A stretch of DNA of 64,000 bases from Camellia lanceoleosa. Lineage: Eukaryota; Streptophyta; Magnoliopsida; Ericales; Theaceae. A program made the position numbers and the translations under genes. Positions 42,456-53,032 of this stretch are shown here, in pieces; the stretch's first letter is position 1; each line of letters starts with the position of its first letter. The stretch lies in assembly GCA_025200525.1 (NCBI GenBank), contig CM045762.1:189311154-189375153 (forward strand), in the 5' to 3' direction. The notes below the pieces were generated by a model, which was given only the letters and a program-made list of their open reading frames with translations, had not been told where the DNA came from and ran no database searches.

Positions 42456-44167
42456 TCAAATATTGTTGTTGAGCTGCTGCTGTAGAACCAAATATCCTCA
42501 ACATTCCACAAATTGTCTGATGTGTCCCCCTGCATCAACCCACTGGTTGTTGTTCTGCTCCATGGCTTGGAAATCTAACCCATGGTTAAAGTAACCAGAG
42601 GGGCTGGTTAGGGAATCTGGGTAGCTAACCTGATTAACTTGGTAATAATCCTGGTTATGGTTATTATTAACCGGATAATTGTAATAATCAGTCAGGTCAG
42701 AGACAGGTGAAACCTGCGTCCCAAACGAGTCCGATGAAGCCCCCGTGCTAGAATTCTCCGGTTGTACACCACCGTAGTCGCCGCCAATACTGGTGGCGGG
42801 TGGTGGGGGTGGAAACCAGTGGGCCGGAGCTCTTACTTGTGTTGTTGGGGTGGTGGTGGTAGGTGGTGGTGGAGGTGGTGGGGGAGGATCCGGTGGCTGT
42901 GGGGGTGGAAGTGGCTTGAATTCTTTCCACCAATCTTGGAATCCAAAGATAGCGCATGGTGTCTTTGAATTGCTTGCTGTTCACGTCACATTGGAGCTGT
43001 TTGGCGTGTTTTTGAACCCGGGTTCGCCAATAGTTCTTGATCTCATTATCTGTTCGTCCTGGTAAATGTTGAGCAATTTTTGACCACCTGTGTTATTTTT
43101 TCCAAATAAAATTTCAATTGTTCACTTCATACCCACAAACAGAAAATATGATATGATTGAGAATCTGTAATTGTTATGAAAATCAACCCATTTGATTTTT
43201 TTTATTGATTGGCAATATAAAAAAAAAATTGAGATCAAGAGGGGGGAAAAAAAAAAGAAAAAGAAAGTGATAAAATTTTGAAATTTAGATAAAAAGTGAG
43301 ACAGTTGCAGAGCAATTTGAGACATACCGATTGCCCCATCGACAATGAAGCTCTAGAATGAGAAGCTGTTCTTCAGGAGTGATATTTCCACGTCGAACAT
43401 CAGGGCGTAAATAGTTGAGCCACCTTAATCTACAGCTCTTTCCGGTTCGTTTCAGACCTGTTTCATTAAATCATATAAGAAAATTTTGATAAAATTCTAA
43501 ACAACGCAAGAAAGGAAAGTTTTAATCGGCATATTTCACTTTCGAACTCTGTAACATTATTGCCAAAGAAAATTTAGAAAAGAAGAGAGGACTTAAATAA
43601 ATTATCTAAGTTCTTTTTTTTCTTTATCATGCGTGGTACTGTTGAAGTAAGGTTATGTATAGCTCTATGCGATCATAGCTAGGCCCCAAGAAAGTTGAAC
43701 CCATGTGTGTTTGTTTACCAAGAAAATAAAGCTTCAGCTACATTAATTTTCTCAATTCTTACATACATGACCAAGATTTTCCAACTCAGAATTATTACAT
43801 AATTGAAAAGAACAAGAAAGTTGAAAGTACCTAAAATAGCCAAATAAACTCTAATTTTTGTATCAACAGAAAGGAAAGTATAGAATTACCCATCTGAAAA
43901 ATGTCCATTTCAATTAACATAATTGATTTAAGTAATCAAGATCAAGTGGGTTTTGGTAAATTTGGATTATGAATTACCGGCACAGCGAGCAAGAGAGTTC
44001 CAACGGCCTTCACCGTGCTTGGCGATGAAGTTCATGAGGGTCATGTCTTCTTCAACAGTCCAGGGTCCTCTCCTCAGTTCCATCGTCTCTTCTTCACTTT
44101 GAATGGCAGAGTTGCACTCTCTACCTTCCACTTCCATTAATGGACACTCTGATTGATAGTTACACAA
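42456..44167 (-). CDS. R2R3-MYB transcription factor, subgroup-20-like, with C-terminal frame changes
   Basis: A DNA-binding regulator acting in the nucleus. Exons: 43,978-44,167, 43,328-43,457 (130 bp, the canonical second exon of R2R3-MYB genes) and 42,456-43,087, with GT..AG introns at the standard positions. R2 starts [20 protein letters not shown] and runs [33 protein letters not shown]3 is [20 protein letters not shown] and [20 protein letters not shown], then [13 protein letters not shown]. After the MYB domain, [20 protein letters not shown] and VERIQA mark the MYB2/MYB62/MYB108/MYB112 group, linked to stress, senescence and stamen functions. In exon 3 the conserved tail is split over frames: VERIQA, then [18 protein letters not shown] (+1), then [11 protein letters not shown] (+2), then QQQLNNNI and TGA at 42,456. 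Single-base errors in C and G runs or real damage could explain this. The ATG at 44,165 is used; an in-frame Met 10 codons later is also possible. Confidence 0.92.
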
Positions 44168-44239
44168 AAGTATTTGTTTTATGAGATTGATTTTTTTTAG
44201 AGAGAGATTGGATCAATACAAGAAGATAGAGAAGGTGTG

Positions 44240-44248
44240 CTTTATATA
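44240..44248 (-). promoter_or_regulatory. TATA box of the MYB gene
   Basis: On the minus strand CTATATAAAGC lies about 75 bases upstream of the ATG, at a spacing suited to a short 5' leader. Confidence 0.6.
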
Positions 44249-45301
44249 GATATACAAATAGATAGGTTTGAAAATTGATTATAATTAAATGGTGGTATGT
44301 GGTGGAAGAACACAAGCCGCAATAGCAACTTTAGTTTAATAAATAAATATATTGAATTTAATTAATAATTAAATTAACACTTTGAACTTGTTTCGTAATT
44401 GAAGTTATATACAGCAAAAATAAATAAATAAATAAAGGGGATAGCTTTGAAGTTTGACGCTTTGACTTTTCCATCCCTGTCTGTCAGTGGGATTGGCAGT
44501 TCCGTCCGTGGGATTGAAAATTTTCGATTCCCCAAACAGGTTGCCAAATTTTCTACTTCCTCTGTTCGGTGATGGGGACAAACAACACATTCTGGTAAAT
44601 TATGTGGACTAATTATCGACAATGAAATGACTGTCACGAATACAAATTTTCAAGTATAAAGTCGAAACTCTTCGTTTAACACCCATTGATTTTAAGTGAA
44701 GTGTTTTTTTTTTTTTTTTTTTTTAATTTCTGATTTTTTTTTTTTTACTTTTTTTTTATTGTGTAATCTGATATTAAAATAAAAAAGAAAAAAGGTTATA
44801 GAAAGTTGTGATTACTAATTTGAGGCACCGTCCAGCTTCTGTAGACTTTTCCCAAGCATAGAAAGGGCTATTTTTTTTATGTAGGCCTTTGAGGCTATGC
44901 TACAATCAATATACCAAAAGTAATTGCTACCATTTACAGTTTTTTTTTGTTAAATATATATATATATATCATATATATTTGATACAAGTACTTTAAAATT
45001 AAATTTAAAAATCAGAGATAGTTCTAGCAAAAGTTGGTGACTAAAATGATTGCCGATAGCTAAATATAGTGGCCGAAGATGGTAGCTGACCATCAAAGGT
45101 GATTTCATGTGGGAAGTAGTGGCCAAAGGTGATTTTCAGTGAAAGATGGTTGCCAATGATGATTGTCAATGGTGAAGATAGTTGTTGATGGAGGTCAATC
45201 TGGCAAAGATAGTTGAAGTGAAAGTAGAGATGGCCAGTAGTGCAGATATACGGATGAAAATTTATTTTCTAAATAAATGAAATCAATCTTATTTTGGTTA
45301 C
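44249..45301. other. Intergenic DNA upstream of the MYB gene
   Basis: It contains the MYB upstream region, poly-T runs near 44,705-44,760 and a (TA)n run near 44,957. At 45,020-45,240 there is a stretch of decayed short repeats on the theme GGTGATT..GGAAGATGGTTG. No second gene recognised. Confidence 0.5.
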
Positions 45302-46826
45302 AAGAATTATGTAAATTTCGTAAAATATTTACAATTTTTGTATTAAAAAAAAAGGATACCAGATAAGTTTTTGTTTAACATTTTCAAAATTTTTATAAGC
45401 GTAAATGTTGGTTATATATTTTGTATAGGCGATCGCAACTTAACATGTGGCTCGTAAGGGTAATTTGGGAAGTTAATGCGAGTCTCCAATCGACAGAACA
45501 CGTGGCCAGTTCATATTGGTAATAATGAATCTGCGCAATGTTGGAAACGAGTTAGAAGGCGCAAGATGGCGTAACCTATGATTACTCATAATTCAAATTC
45601 AAATTCATGAGAGAGGCCTAAATGCAACAATGACGTATTGGAAACTAAGCATGCGAGACCATGATCGATGATCATGGGGCGTATTCAACAGTTGAAACCC
45701 ATTTTGACTGTTACCATTAAAAAGTATAAATAGAAGAGAAGGCCACCAAATAGAGGACTAGACTCAAATTCAAAAACAGTCGTGCTGGGGGGCTCGAATT
45801 TGGAGCCCCCGAATCCCCCGAATCTCCTAAAATGAAGATAAGAAGAAGAAAGAAGGAAGAAAAAGGAAGAAAAAGAAGAAGAAGGACTGGAGGGGGCCAA
45901 TATCAATCGGGGTGGAGACGAAGGCGGGGTGGAGAAGGAGACGATCGGCCGACGAGCTGGAGACGGAGACGATCGGCCGATGAGCTGCCACGAGTGACGA
46001 GCTGTGATCTACGATCGACATCCACCGTCGCACCCACTGTCGCTCGCACCTCCGCCATCGCCATCGCCGTTTCTCTCTCTCTGTTTCCCTTCTCTCCTCT
46101 CCTCCTCTCTCTTTCTCCATCTCTCCTCTGTTTCTCCCTCTTTCTTCCTCTGTTTCAGGAAAAAAAAAAAAAAGAAAAATCTTAAACGACCTCGTTTTGT
46201 CATTAGGGGGATTCGGGGGGAAGAATTTCGAGTTATAAAATATTATTCTACTCAAAAATTAGTTATTTACTTTATATTTTTCTTTCCAGCTGTTACATTT
46301 CCAATTCTTCAATTCATGTACTGCATTTCATTTCTTAGGAATAGTTTTAAGTATCTTGTTGTTGTAAACCTTTTCGAGACTGGATCATTGTAAGCTTATT
46401 GTAAGTTATTATTTACTCATTGAAATTTAGTTTATGAACTGTTTTTTGTACTTGTCATTACTTATAAGTTTTCCGAAACAAGCCATCAGTAAAAATCATT
46501 TTCATTGAGATTAAAAGAAATTCAACACAATCATCTGATAATTGGTTGACAATTAAAATTACATGGAGGCCCCCTTCTTGTCGTTTAAATTTACATAATT
46601 AACTTTTGAAAACCAAAAAAGCGATAAACAAAAAAAAAAAATGTATGAATGTTATCTAACAAATCTTATATAAACACAATTTTTAGATATAATATTTTTG
46701 CTTTTGTGATAGTTTCATTTCAAATCAAAATATTTATCATTGAGTCTTGCTAACATCTACCAACTACAAAAATAAATAAATAAATTATGACTTTAAAATG
46801 GTTAAACAGGCAAATCCCCCAAATCC
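45302..46826. repeat. 1.5-kb duplicated unit, copy A
   Basis: It begins AAGAATTATGTAAATTTCGT and ends CAAATCCCCCAAATCC, where copy B begins without spacer. It carries an upstream region (CATGTGGCTCGTAAGG, ACACGTGGCCAG), a TATAAATAG box near 45,726, the foldback insertion at about 45,781-46,240, a T-rich leader and AACACAATCATCTGATAATTGG near 46,525. Open frames here are low-complexity (Arg/Lys or Ser/Phe) and not genes. Confidence 0.9.
45781..46240. repeat. Foldback element A (GTGCTNGG ends, pyrimidine-rich core)
   Basis: Left end CGTGCTGGGGGGCTCGAATT then GGAGCCCCC, forming a hairpin. The right end GGGGGATTCGGGGGGAAG.. is complementary to the left GAATCCCCC. Inside are a GAAGAAGAAG stretch, a GC-rich GATCGGCCGA part, a long CTCTCTCC tract, an A run and AAACGACCTCGTTTTG. 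No domain was recognised in the GC-rich part. Confidence 0.6.
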
Positions 46827-48330
46827 AAGAATTATGTAAATTTCATAAAATATTTACAATTTTGTATTAAAAAAAAAAAAAGGATCTGAGATAAGTTTTT
46901 GTTTAACATTTTCAAAATTTTTATAAGCGTAAATGTTGGCTATATATTTTGTATAGGCCGATCATAGCGTAACATGTGGCTCGTAAAGGGTAATTTGGGA
47001 AGTTAATGCGAGTCTCCAATCGGGCCAGACACGTGGCAGTTCATATTGGTAATAATGAATCTGCGCAATGTTGGAAACGATTAGAAGCGCAAGATGGCGT
47101 AACCTATGACTTACTCAATTCAAATTCAAATTCATGAGAGGCCTAAGCGCAACAATGGCGTATTGGAAACTAAGCATGCGAGACCATGATCGGTGATCAT
47201 GGGAGGCGTATTCAACGTTGAAACCCATTTTGACTATTACCATTAAAAAGTATAAATAGAAGAGAAGGCCACCAAAAAGAGGACCAGACTCAAATTCAAA
47301 AACAGTCGTGCTAGGGGGCTCGAATTTGGAGCCCCCGAATCTCCTAAAATGAAGATAAGAAGAAAAAAGAAGGAACAAAAAGGAAGAAGAAGAAGAAGAA
47401 TTTGGAGGGGCCAATATCAATCGGGATGGAGGCGGAGGCGGGGTGGAGGAGGCGATCGGCCAAATTTGGAGGCAGGCGATCGGCCCGGCAATTTGGAGGC
47501 GGAGGCAGAGGCGATCGGCCGAGGCAATTGCCACAGTGGAGTTGTGATCTGCGATCGACATCCACCGTCGCACCTTGTCGCTCATACCTCCGCCATCGCC
47601 ATTCTTGGTTTCTCTCTCTGTTTCCCTTCTCTCTCCTCCTCTCTTTCTCCCTCTCTCCTCTCCTCTGTTTCTCCCTCTCTCCCTCTGTTTCAAAAAAAAA
47701 AAAAGAGAGAAATACTTAAAACGACGTCGTTTTGGCATTAGAGATTCGGGGAAGAGTTTGAGTTACATAATTTTATTCTATTCAAAAATTAGTTATTTAC
47801 TTCATATTTTTCTTTCGGTTGTTACATTTCCAGTTTTTCAATTCTTGTACTACATTTCATTTTCTAAGAGTAGTTTCAAGTAGTTGTTGTTGTAAACCTT
47901 TTCGAGACTAGGTCATTGTAAGCTTACTCAATAAAATTTAGTTTTTGAACTGTTCTTTGTACTTGTCATTATTTATAAGTTTTCCTAAACAAGCCATCAG
48001 TAAAAATCATTTTCATTGAGATTAAAAGAACTTCAACACAATCATCTGATAATTGGTTGACAATTAAAATTCTGTAAGGACTGGCCCTTACTAATACGTT
48101 TAAATTTACATAATTAACTTTTGAAAACCAAAAAGCCAACAGTAAACAAAAAAATAAAATGTATGAATGTTATCTAACAAATCTTATATAAACACAATTT
48201 TTATATATAATATTTTTGCTTTTATTTAGTTTCATTTCAAATCAAAATATTTATCAGTGAGTCTTGCTAACATCTAGCAACTGCAAAAAATAAATAAATA
48301 AATTATGAAACAGGCAAATCCGCCAAATCC
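46827..48330. repeat. 1.5-kb duplicated unit, copy B
   Basis: Head-to-tail copy of 45,302-46,826, differing by scattered substitutions and many 1-5-base indels. It includes the TATAAATAG box near 47,252, foldback element B and the AACACAATCATCTGATAATTGG end near 48,033. The shared insertion shows that duplication came after the foldback element arrived. Confidence 0.9.
47305..47765. repeat. Foldback element B
   Basis: Same structure as element A: CGTGCTAGGGGGCTCGAATT start, GAAGAAGAAG, CTCTCTCC tract. It contains the 16-base perfect palindrome AAAACGACGTCGTTTT at 47,718-47,733. Confidence 0.6.
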
Positions 48331-49113
48331 AAACCCCCCCAAAAAAAAACATCATTGTATACAATTTTACACTCCTAAACTTACAAATGTCCCCTCTAGA
48401 GGTGAAAAGTATTGCAATTTTTAAGTTGATAAGAGTCTAAATGTACATTTTAAATTAAGAATTAAGGTGATATTTAATAATAGTTGAGAAATGTTCATAT
48501 AATTAATTCTTTCAAAAATGTCAATACATAACTGTGATAAGTTCTTTATATATATACAAATTATTTGAGGATCATTTTTTATATTGAAAGAGTTTATTCT
48601 CACAAATAAAAACAATAAATAAACAAAATAATATATCTAAAATGATGTTTTGATGACTTTTTTAAAATTTAAAGTAATTATAATATTGTTTTGTTTTAAA
48701 ATGAATAGCCCAAGAGCACTCTTGACCTTATTCACTCATTGTCGAATATTATCAAATTGTATCAACAAAACGTAAAATTTTACTGATTTAAAATAATAAA
48801 ATCACAAATTTAAATATTCTTTGTTTGATGGGTGAGGAATTGATTTGATAGGGCTCATTAAACCAAAGAAAGGCCAGTAGTGCTCCTATACAATCGAACC
48901 CCACTCTATCATCAATGAGCCTCCAAAATTGTGAGGCCCAAACGTGTACCCGTGAGTGTGGTGGCACGTACTCACAATCATCGATTCGTAATAACACCAA
49001 CACTGGCTCCAATTCCATCACTTGACCTCTTTGTTGGGGAATACATATTACATTTGTGGTACATCTATAATCTCATATATAACTATATAGTACCTAGCTG
49101 CGTAATATTTAGC
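48331..49113. other. Intergenic DNA, no gene recognised
   Basis: A minus-strand frame at 48,788-49,021 (with RVHVWASQFWRLIDDRVG) is in better-than-average codon-like text but matches no family I know and has no flanking exons. The rest is AT-rich. Confidence 0.5.
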
Positions 49114-49441
49114 AGGGTAACTTACAATTACCTTTTCTAAGTTTTGAAAAAATATAATTATCTTTTATTTTTTGATATAATTACTTTGAGGTTTTAATTT
49201 ACATAACAATTATGCCTTTTTCATTGTATGTCGTTAGTTGTATAAATGAAAAAATTATATTATTATATCTATTTTTATTTAAAATGTATATTTATTTTTA
49301 TTTATTTCAGTATCTATCCACCATTTATATTAGTTTTGATTATTTTAACTTTAATAAAAAAAATATTAGTGTAATTCTGTCAAAAATATATAACTAATTA
49401 TATATATTTGAATCTTAGAAGTGGTATGTGTAATTTACCCT
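49114..49441. repeat. MITE with AGGGTAA ends
   Basis: Left AGGGTAACTTACAATTACC and right GTATGTGTAATTTACCCT are inverted ends of a 328-bp AT-rich segment. The ends resemble those of the 41,914 family. Confidence 0.65.
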
Positions 49442-50820
49442 AGTAAATGTTTTTTTTTTGGGAGTCAAAGATAGAATGTTAGTGTATTAGTAAAGTTAGG
49501 TTACAACTTAAAGAAAACGCTACTGATTCATCAGTTCGAATCTCAAACTTTTCACTCACCACATCTTAACACACGATTACATACCACTCAGCCACAAGAA
49601 TCTCAACAGTGTACCCGAGCAATTAATCCTTCACTAAAAAGCACTGACACACCATTACCAGTGCTCTTAGTTATTTTTAGTGCTAATGATAAAAGTTGTA
49701 AAATTTTCACTCGTTTAATAAATTTTTTTATTTATACATGACTTCTCATCAAAAGATATTATGTTATAGGTGAGACATGTTAAATCAGTACAATCAAACA
49801 ACAAACCATGGAACCAATGAACATAGCATCCAATCGAAAAGGTAATAGAAAATACAAGTGTGGAAAAAGCCAGTAAAGATTGGTGAGGTGCACCAACCAG
49901 TCATCCTCACTTGTTTAGTGTAAAATATGGTAATCATCAAAGTCCTTTCAGATTTTTGAGTAAAAAAAAAAAAAAAAGTTGTAAAATATATTAATATATT
50001 AATTATTTTTAAAAAAATGTAACAATTCTCATTGTCATATTCTTAGAGGTGGCAAACAGATGTAATCGAGTGCATCAAAATGATTACACATTAAAAGTAA
50101 CCCAATTTAAACCTGTCTAATTAATAAAAGAATTAGTATTGGTTAAACAATTGAAATTGACCAAATTACTTCATTGCTTTTTTTTTCTTCTTCAATAAAT
50201 GGCTATAGTTGACTGATGGTGGAGTGATAGCCGTGATAGTGGCTATGGTTACCGGTTAAAATAAGATTAAACGGATACTCATATTTAATTTTAATTTTAA
50301 TTTTAATTTTAATTAAACTAACAAGATGTAATTCATTTATACATTTAAATGAACTTAAATAAATTTGAAAATTAGTGTAATGCAGTGGATTCACGGTTTC
50401 GGGTGCCAACTCTAACAAGGTTTATTTTAGCGCTAATTCACTCCTTAAGGAAATAAATATTTACACAATAAATTAAACTTGACTTTTGATCACAAGTTGG
50501 TGATCCAGTGACTTGTTTACTGTTGGGTAAAATTCTAGGGTTCGACTGAGTTTGCTCCCCAATTTGAGTGTCGATAGCTGCATCTCGTGATTAGCGATAT
50601 TTTTTTACATATGTATATAAATAAAATTTTAAATAAAAATATTATTTAGAATAAAATGTCAATAATATTTTTAAATTTATGAGAACAACGATGATTGTTT
50701 TATTGAAAATAAAAGGATTACAACAAATTATATTTTTATGGATAAAATTACGTGAAAAAATCTTAATATAAAAGTAATATCTATCATTATTGGCGTGTAA
50801 ATATAATTAATTCCACGAAT
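49442..50820. other. AT-rich intergenic DNA
   Basis: No coding or RNA gene signal. A short TTTTAATTTTAATTTTAATT run lies at about 50,285-50,312. Confidence 0.6.
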
Positions 50821-51110
50821 ATAGCTTGGTAGCTCGAATTTGGTCCCCTAATCCCTAATACCCAAAACGGCGTCGTTTTGGACATTAAACTTTTCTTTCT
50901 TTTTTTCGCCATTTTAACTTTGCAGGGAGGGAGAGGAGAGGAGAAAGAGGTCGTGGCCGTCGTCTCCGATCCGTCGCAGATCCGCCGATCGCCATGCCTC
51001 GTTGCCTCTGCCATCGCGATCACTGCCTCGCCTCCGCCCACCATTTTTAGGCCCTCTAGTCCCCCTCTCCTCCCCCTCTTTCTCCTCCCCCTCCGTCTTC
51101 TTCTTCCTTC

Positions 51111-51145
<35 letters not shown>

Positions 51146-51190
51146 GGGATTCGGGGGAGCTCGTTTCCGAGCTCCCTAGCACGGTCCTTA
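50821..51190. repeat. Foldback element C (inverted relative to A and B)
   Basis: Left GGTAGCTCGAATTTGGTCCC and CCAAAACGGCGTCGTTTTGG (50,862-50,881). Right end: a 30-A run, GGGGGGATTCGGGGG, then a hairpin GGAGCTCG-TTTC-CGAGCTCC and CTAGCACG. The GC-rich centre (CCGATCCGTCGCAGATCCGC, CTGCCATCGCGATC) and the CTCCTCCCC tract parallel elements A and B. Confidence 0.6.
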
Positions 51191-51196
51191 ATCCCA

Positions 51197-51199
<3 letters not shown>

Positions 51200-51235
<36 letters not shown>

Positions 51236-51236
51236 A
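51200..51236. repeat. Compound (CT)n(AT)n microsatellite
   Basis: About ten CT repeats followed directly by about ten AT repeats, next to foldback element C. Confidence 0.9.
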
Positions 51237-52449
51237 GTTACTAAAGTGTTAATTACATTTGCATGTAAAGTTTACCTTTCATATGTTGTTCTACTATTAG
51301 TTAGTGATATCATATGTCAATGATGACATAATATCAATATTATATGAAATTTTTACTCAAATTTTGTAAAATTTTTATTTATCTTATCATTATATAATTT
51401 ATTTTAAGACTTAAATATATGATTTTTTTACATTATTCATGATATACTAATTATATTAAATACTTTCTTTTCAATTTTACTTGTAAAATTTTATGTGAAA
51501 TACTTTTGTAATAATTTATTTAAGTTTTTGTACTTAATATTAATTCAAAAATTATTATTATTATCTTCTTATTGTTGATTGTGGGGAAAAAAAATACAAA
51601 AATGTAATTAATAAGTGTGTATTTTGTTTGGTTCTTGGTTTCTCCATTAAGCGGCAGACTCCCACAACAAACGGAAATTAATCAAGGTGCACATTAAATT
51701 GGTCTTTATATCCAGTCGGAAACCACCCAAAAAAATAAATTAAACAACTTTCATATTTTTTGTCATACAATACACTAATACAAAAAATTATTCCATGCCA
51801 CACACTAAAATACCACACATCTATCTAAATCATTGATTTGTATTGCCACACAACAATGGATAATTATCTCGGAATTTTAATATGAAAAATGGTTAAAAGT
51901 CGTACGAATTGAAGCGTAATTTTTGTGGAGACCACATTGGTACACAATGTCCACATTTGATGGCCATCATAATTAACAGAGTAGCCCTAGAACAAAACTA
52001 GCAATTGTCTGCAGCGACTTTTACACAATAGTAATTGCACATAATAATAATAATAATAATAATAAAGCAACCCAATATTGATAATTTTTTGGCTACTTAT
52101 TTAGTATAAACTACAAACAATTTGGTACTGAAAAATCTTTTGCATTACTATTATGCTCCCACTGCAGATAAATGCTCCATTGAGTTGTGCTACATATGGC
52201 CTCTCTTAAATCGGCACACTACTTGGGTATTCTTCTAAATATATATATATACATATATCTTTGTACTCTGTGTTGTGCCATTAGACATGAAACTATGTGG
52301 CTTCATATCATCATATAGGAATACTGAGTATTTCTCTTAGTTAATTAATGAATATAGAGATAGGTTGTTTATTAAGCCTTCCAATGTGAAATACAGGAGG
52401 TGGTTCTGCTCGATATATTGGAGGTCTTTCCTTGGTGGACCTTAACGTT
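51237..52449. other. AT-rich intergenic DNA
   Basis: No gene recognised. An (AAT)n microsatellite lies at about 52,040-52,066. Confidence 0.6.
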
Positions 52450-52598
52450 GTGTTTGGTTGGAAGATTTGGGGAGGATTTGGAAAAGGGAAAAAGGTATGT
52501 GAAAGTAGGTGAAATATAGGAATCTTTATTTACATTTCACCTTCTTTTTCCATTTCCCTTTCCAAATCCCTCTTCAAATCCCCCAACCAAACATAGCA
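52450..52598. repeat. Foldback MITE, about 150 bp
   Basis: Left TGTGTTTGGTTGGAAGATTT and right (reverse) TATGTTTGGTTGGGGGATTT. The two arms stay complementary for about 65 bases each (GGATTTGGAAAAGGGAAAAAGG versus its reverse), so almost the whole element folds on itself. Confidence 0.85.
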
Positions 52599-52626
52599 TA
52601 AATGTAACAGTTACCCCCCAAAAATA

Positions 52627-53032
52627 TTTGGATAAATTACACTTTGCCCCCTTATGTTTAGTTACTTTTTTACTTTGGTCATTAAAGTTTATTTTTTCCT
52701 ACTATGACCCTTCATAATTCAAGATTTTTTCAATTTATTTCTAAAGCTAACTTTTGTTCAAAATTAGACCGAAAATAATACATTGACAATCACGTGCTAT
52801 AAAAATATTTCATAATGTGCAACTCACACCTCTTACACAAACTTAAATCCCAATATAACATGTGACACTTATTGTAATATTTTCTGTCTAATTTTAAACA
52901 AAAATTAAGTTTAGGAGTAAATTGAGAAACTTAAAACATGAAGAGTCAAAGTGAAGAAAAAAAAAACAAATTTTAAAGACCAATGTAGGAAAATAGTCAA
53001 ACATAGAGGGGACAAAGTGTAATTTATCCAAA
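52627..53032. repeat. MITE with perfect 20-bp terminal inverted repeats
   Basis: It starts TTTGGATAAATTACACTTTG and ends with its exact reverse complement. Complementarity continues, with mismatches, for roughly 130 bases (CATGTTTAGTTAC.. versus GTCAAACATAG..). It is 406 bp and non-coding. The target duplication is unclear because both flanks are A-rich. Confidence 0.9.

Noticed and set aside
42762..43065. Plus-strand Gly/Trp-rich frames over MYB exon 3
   Set aside because: Complement of the MYB Pro/Thr-rich tail; conserved MYB motifs are on the minus strand.
45827..47741. Frames of 64-207 aa over the duplicated units
   Set aside because: Arg/Lys- and Ser/Phe-rich strings produced by GAA and CT tracts of foldback elements, in several phases on both strands.
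48788..49021. 77-aa minus-strand frame (DRVGFDCIGALLAF)
   Set aside because: No family recognised, no splice or promoter context; length is within chance expectation.
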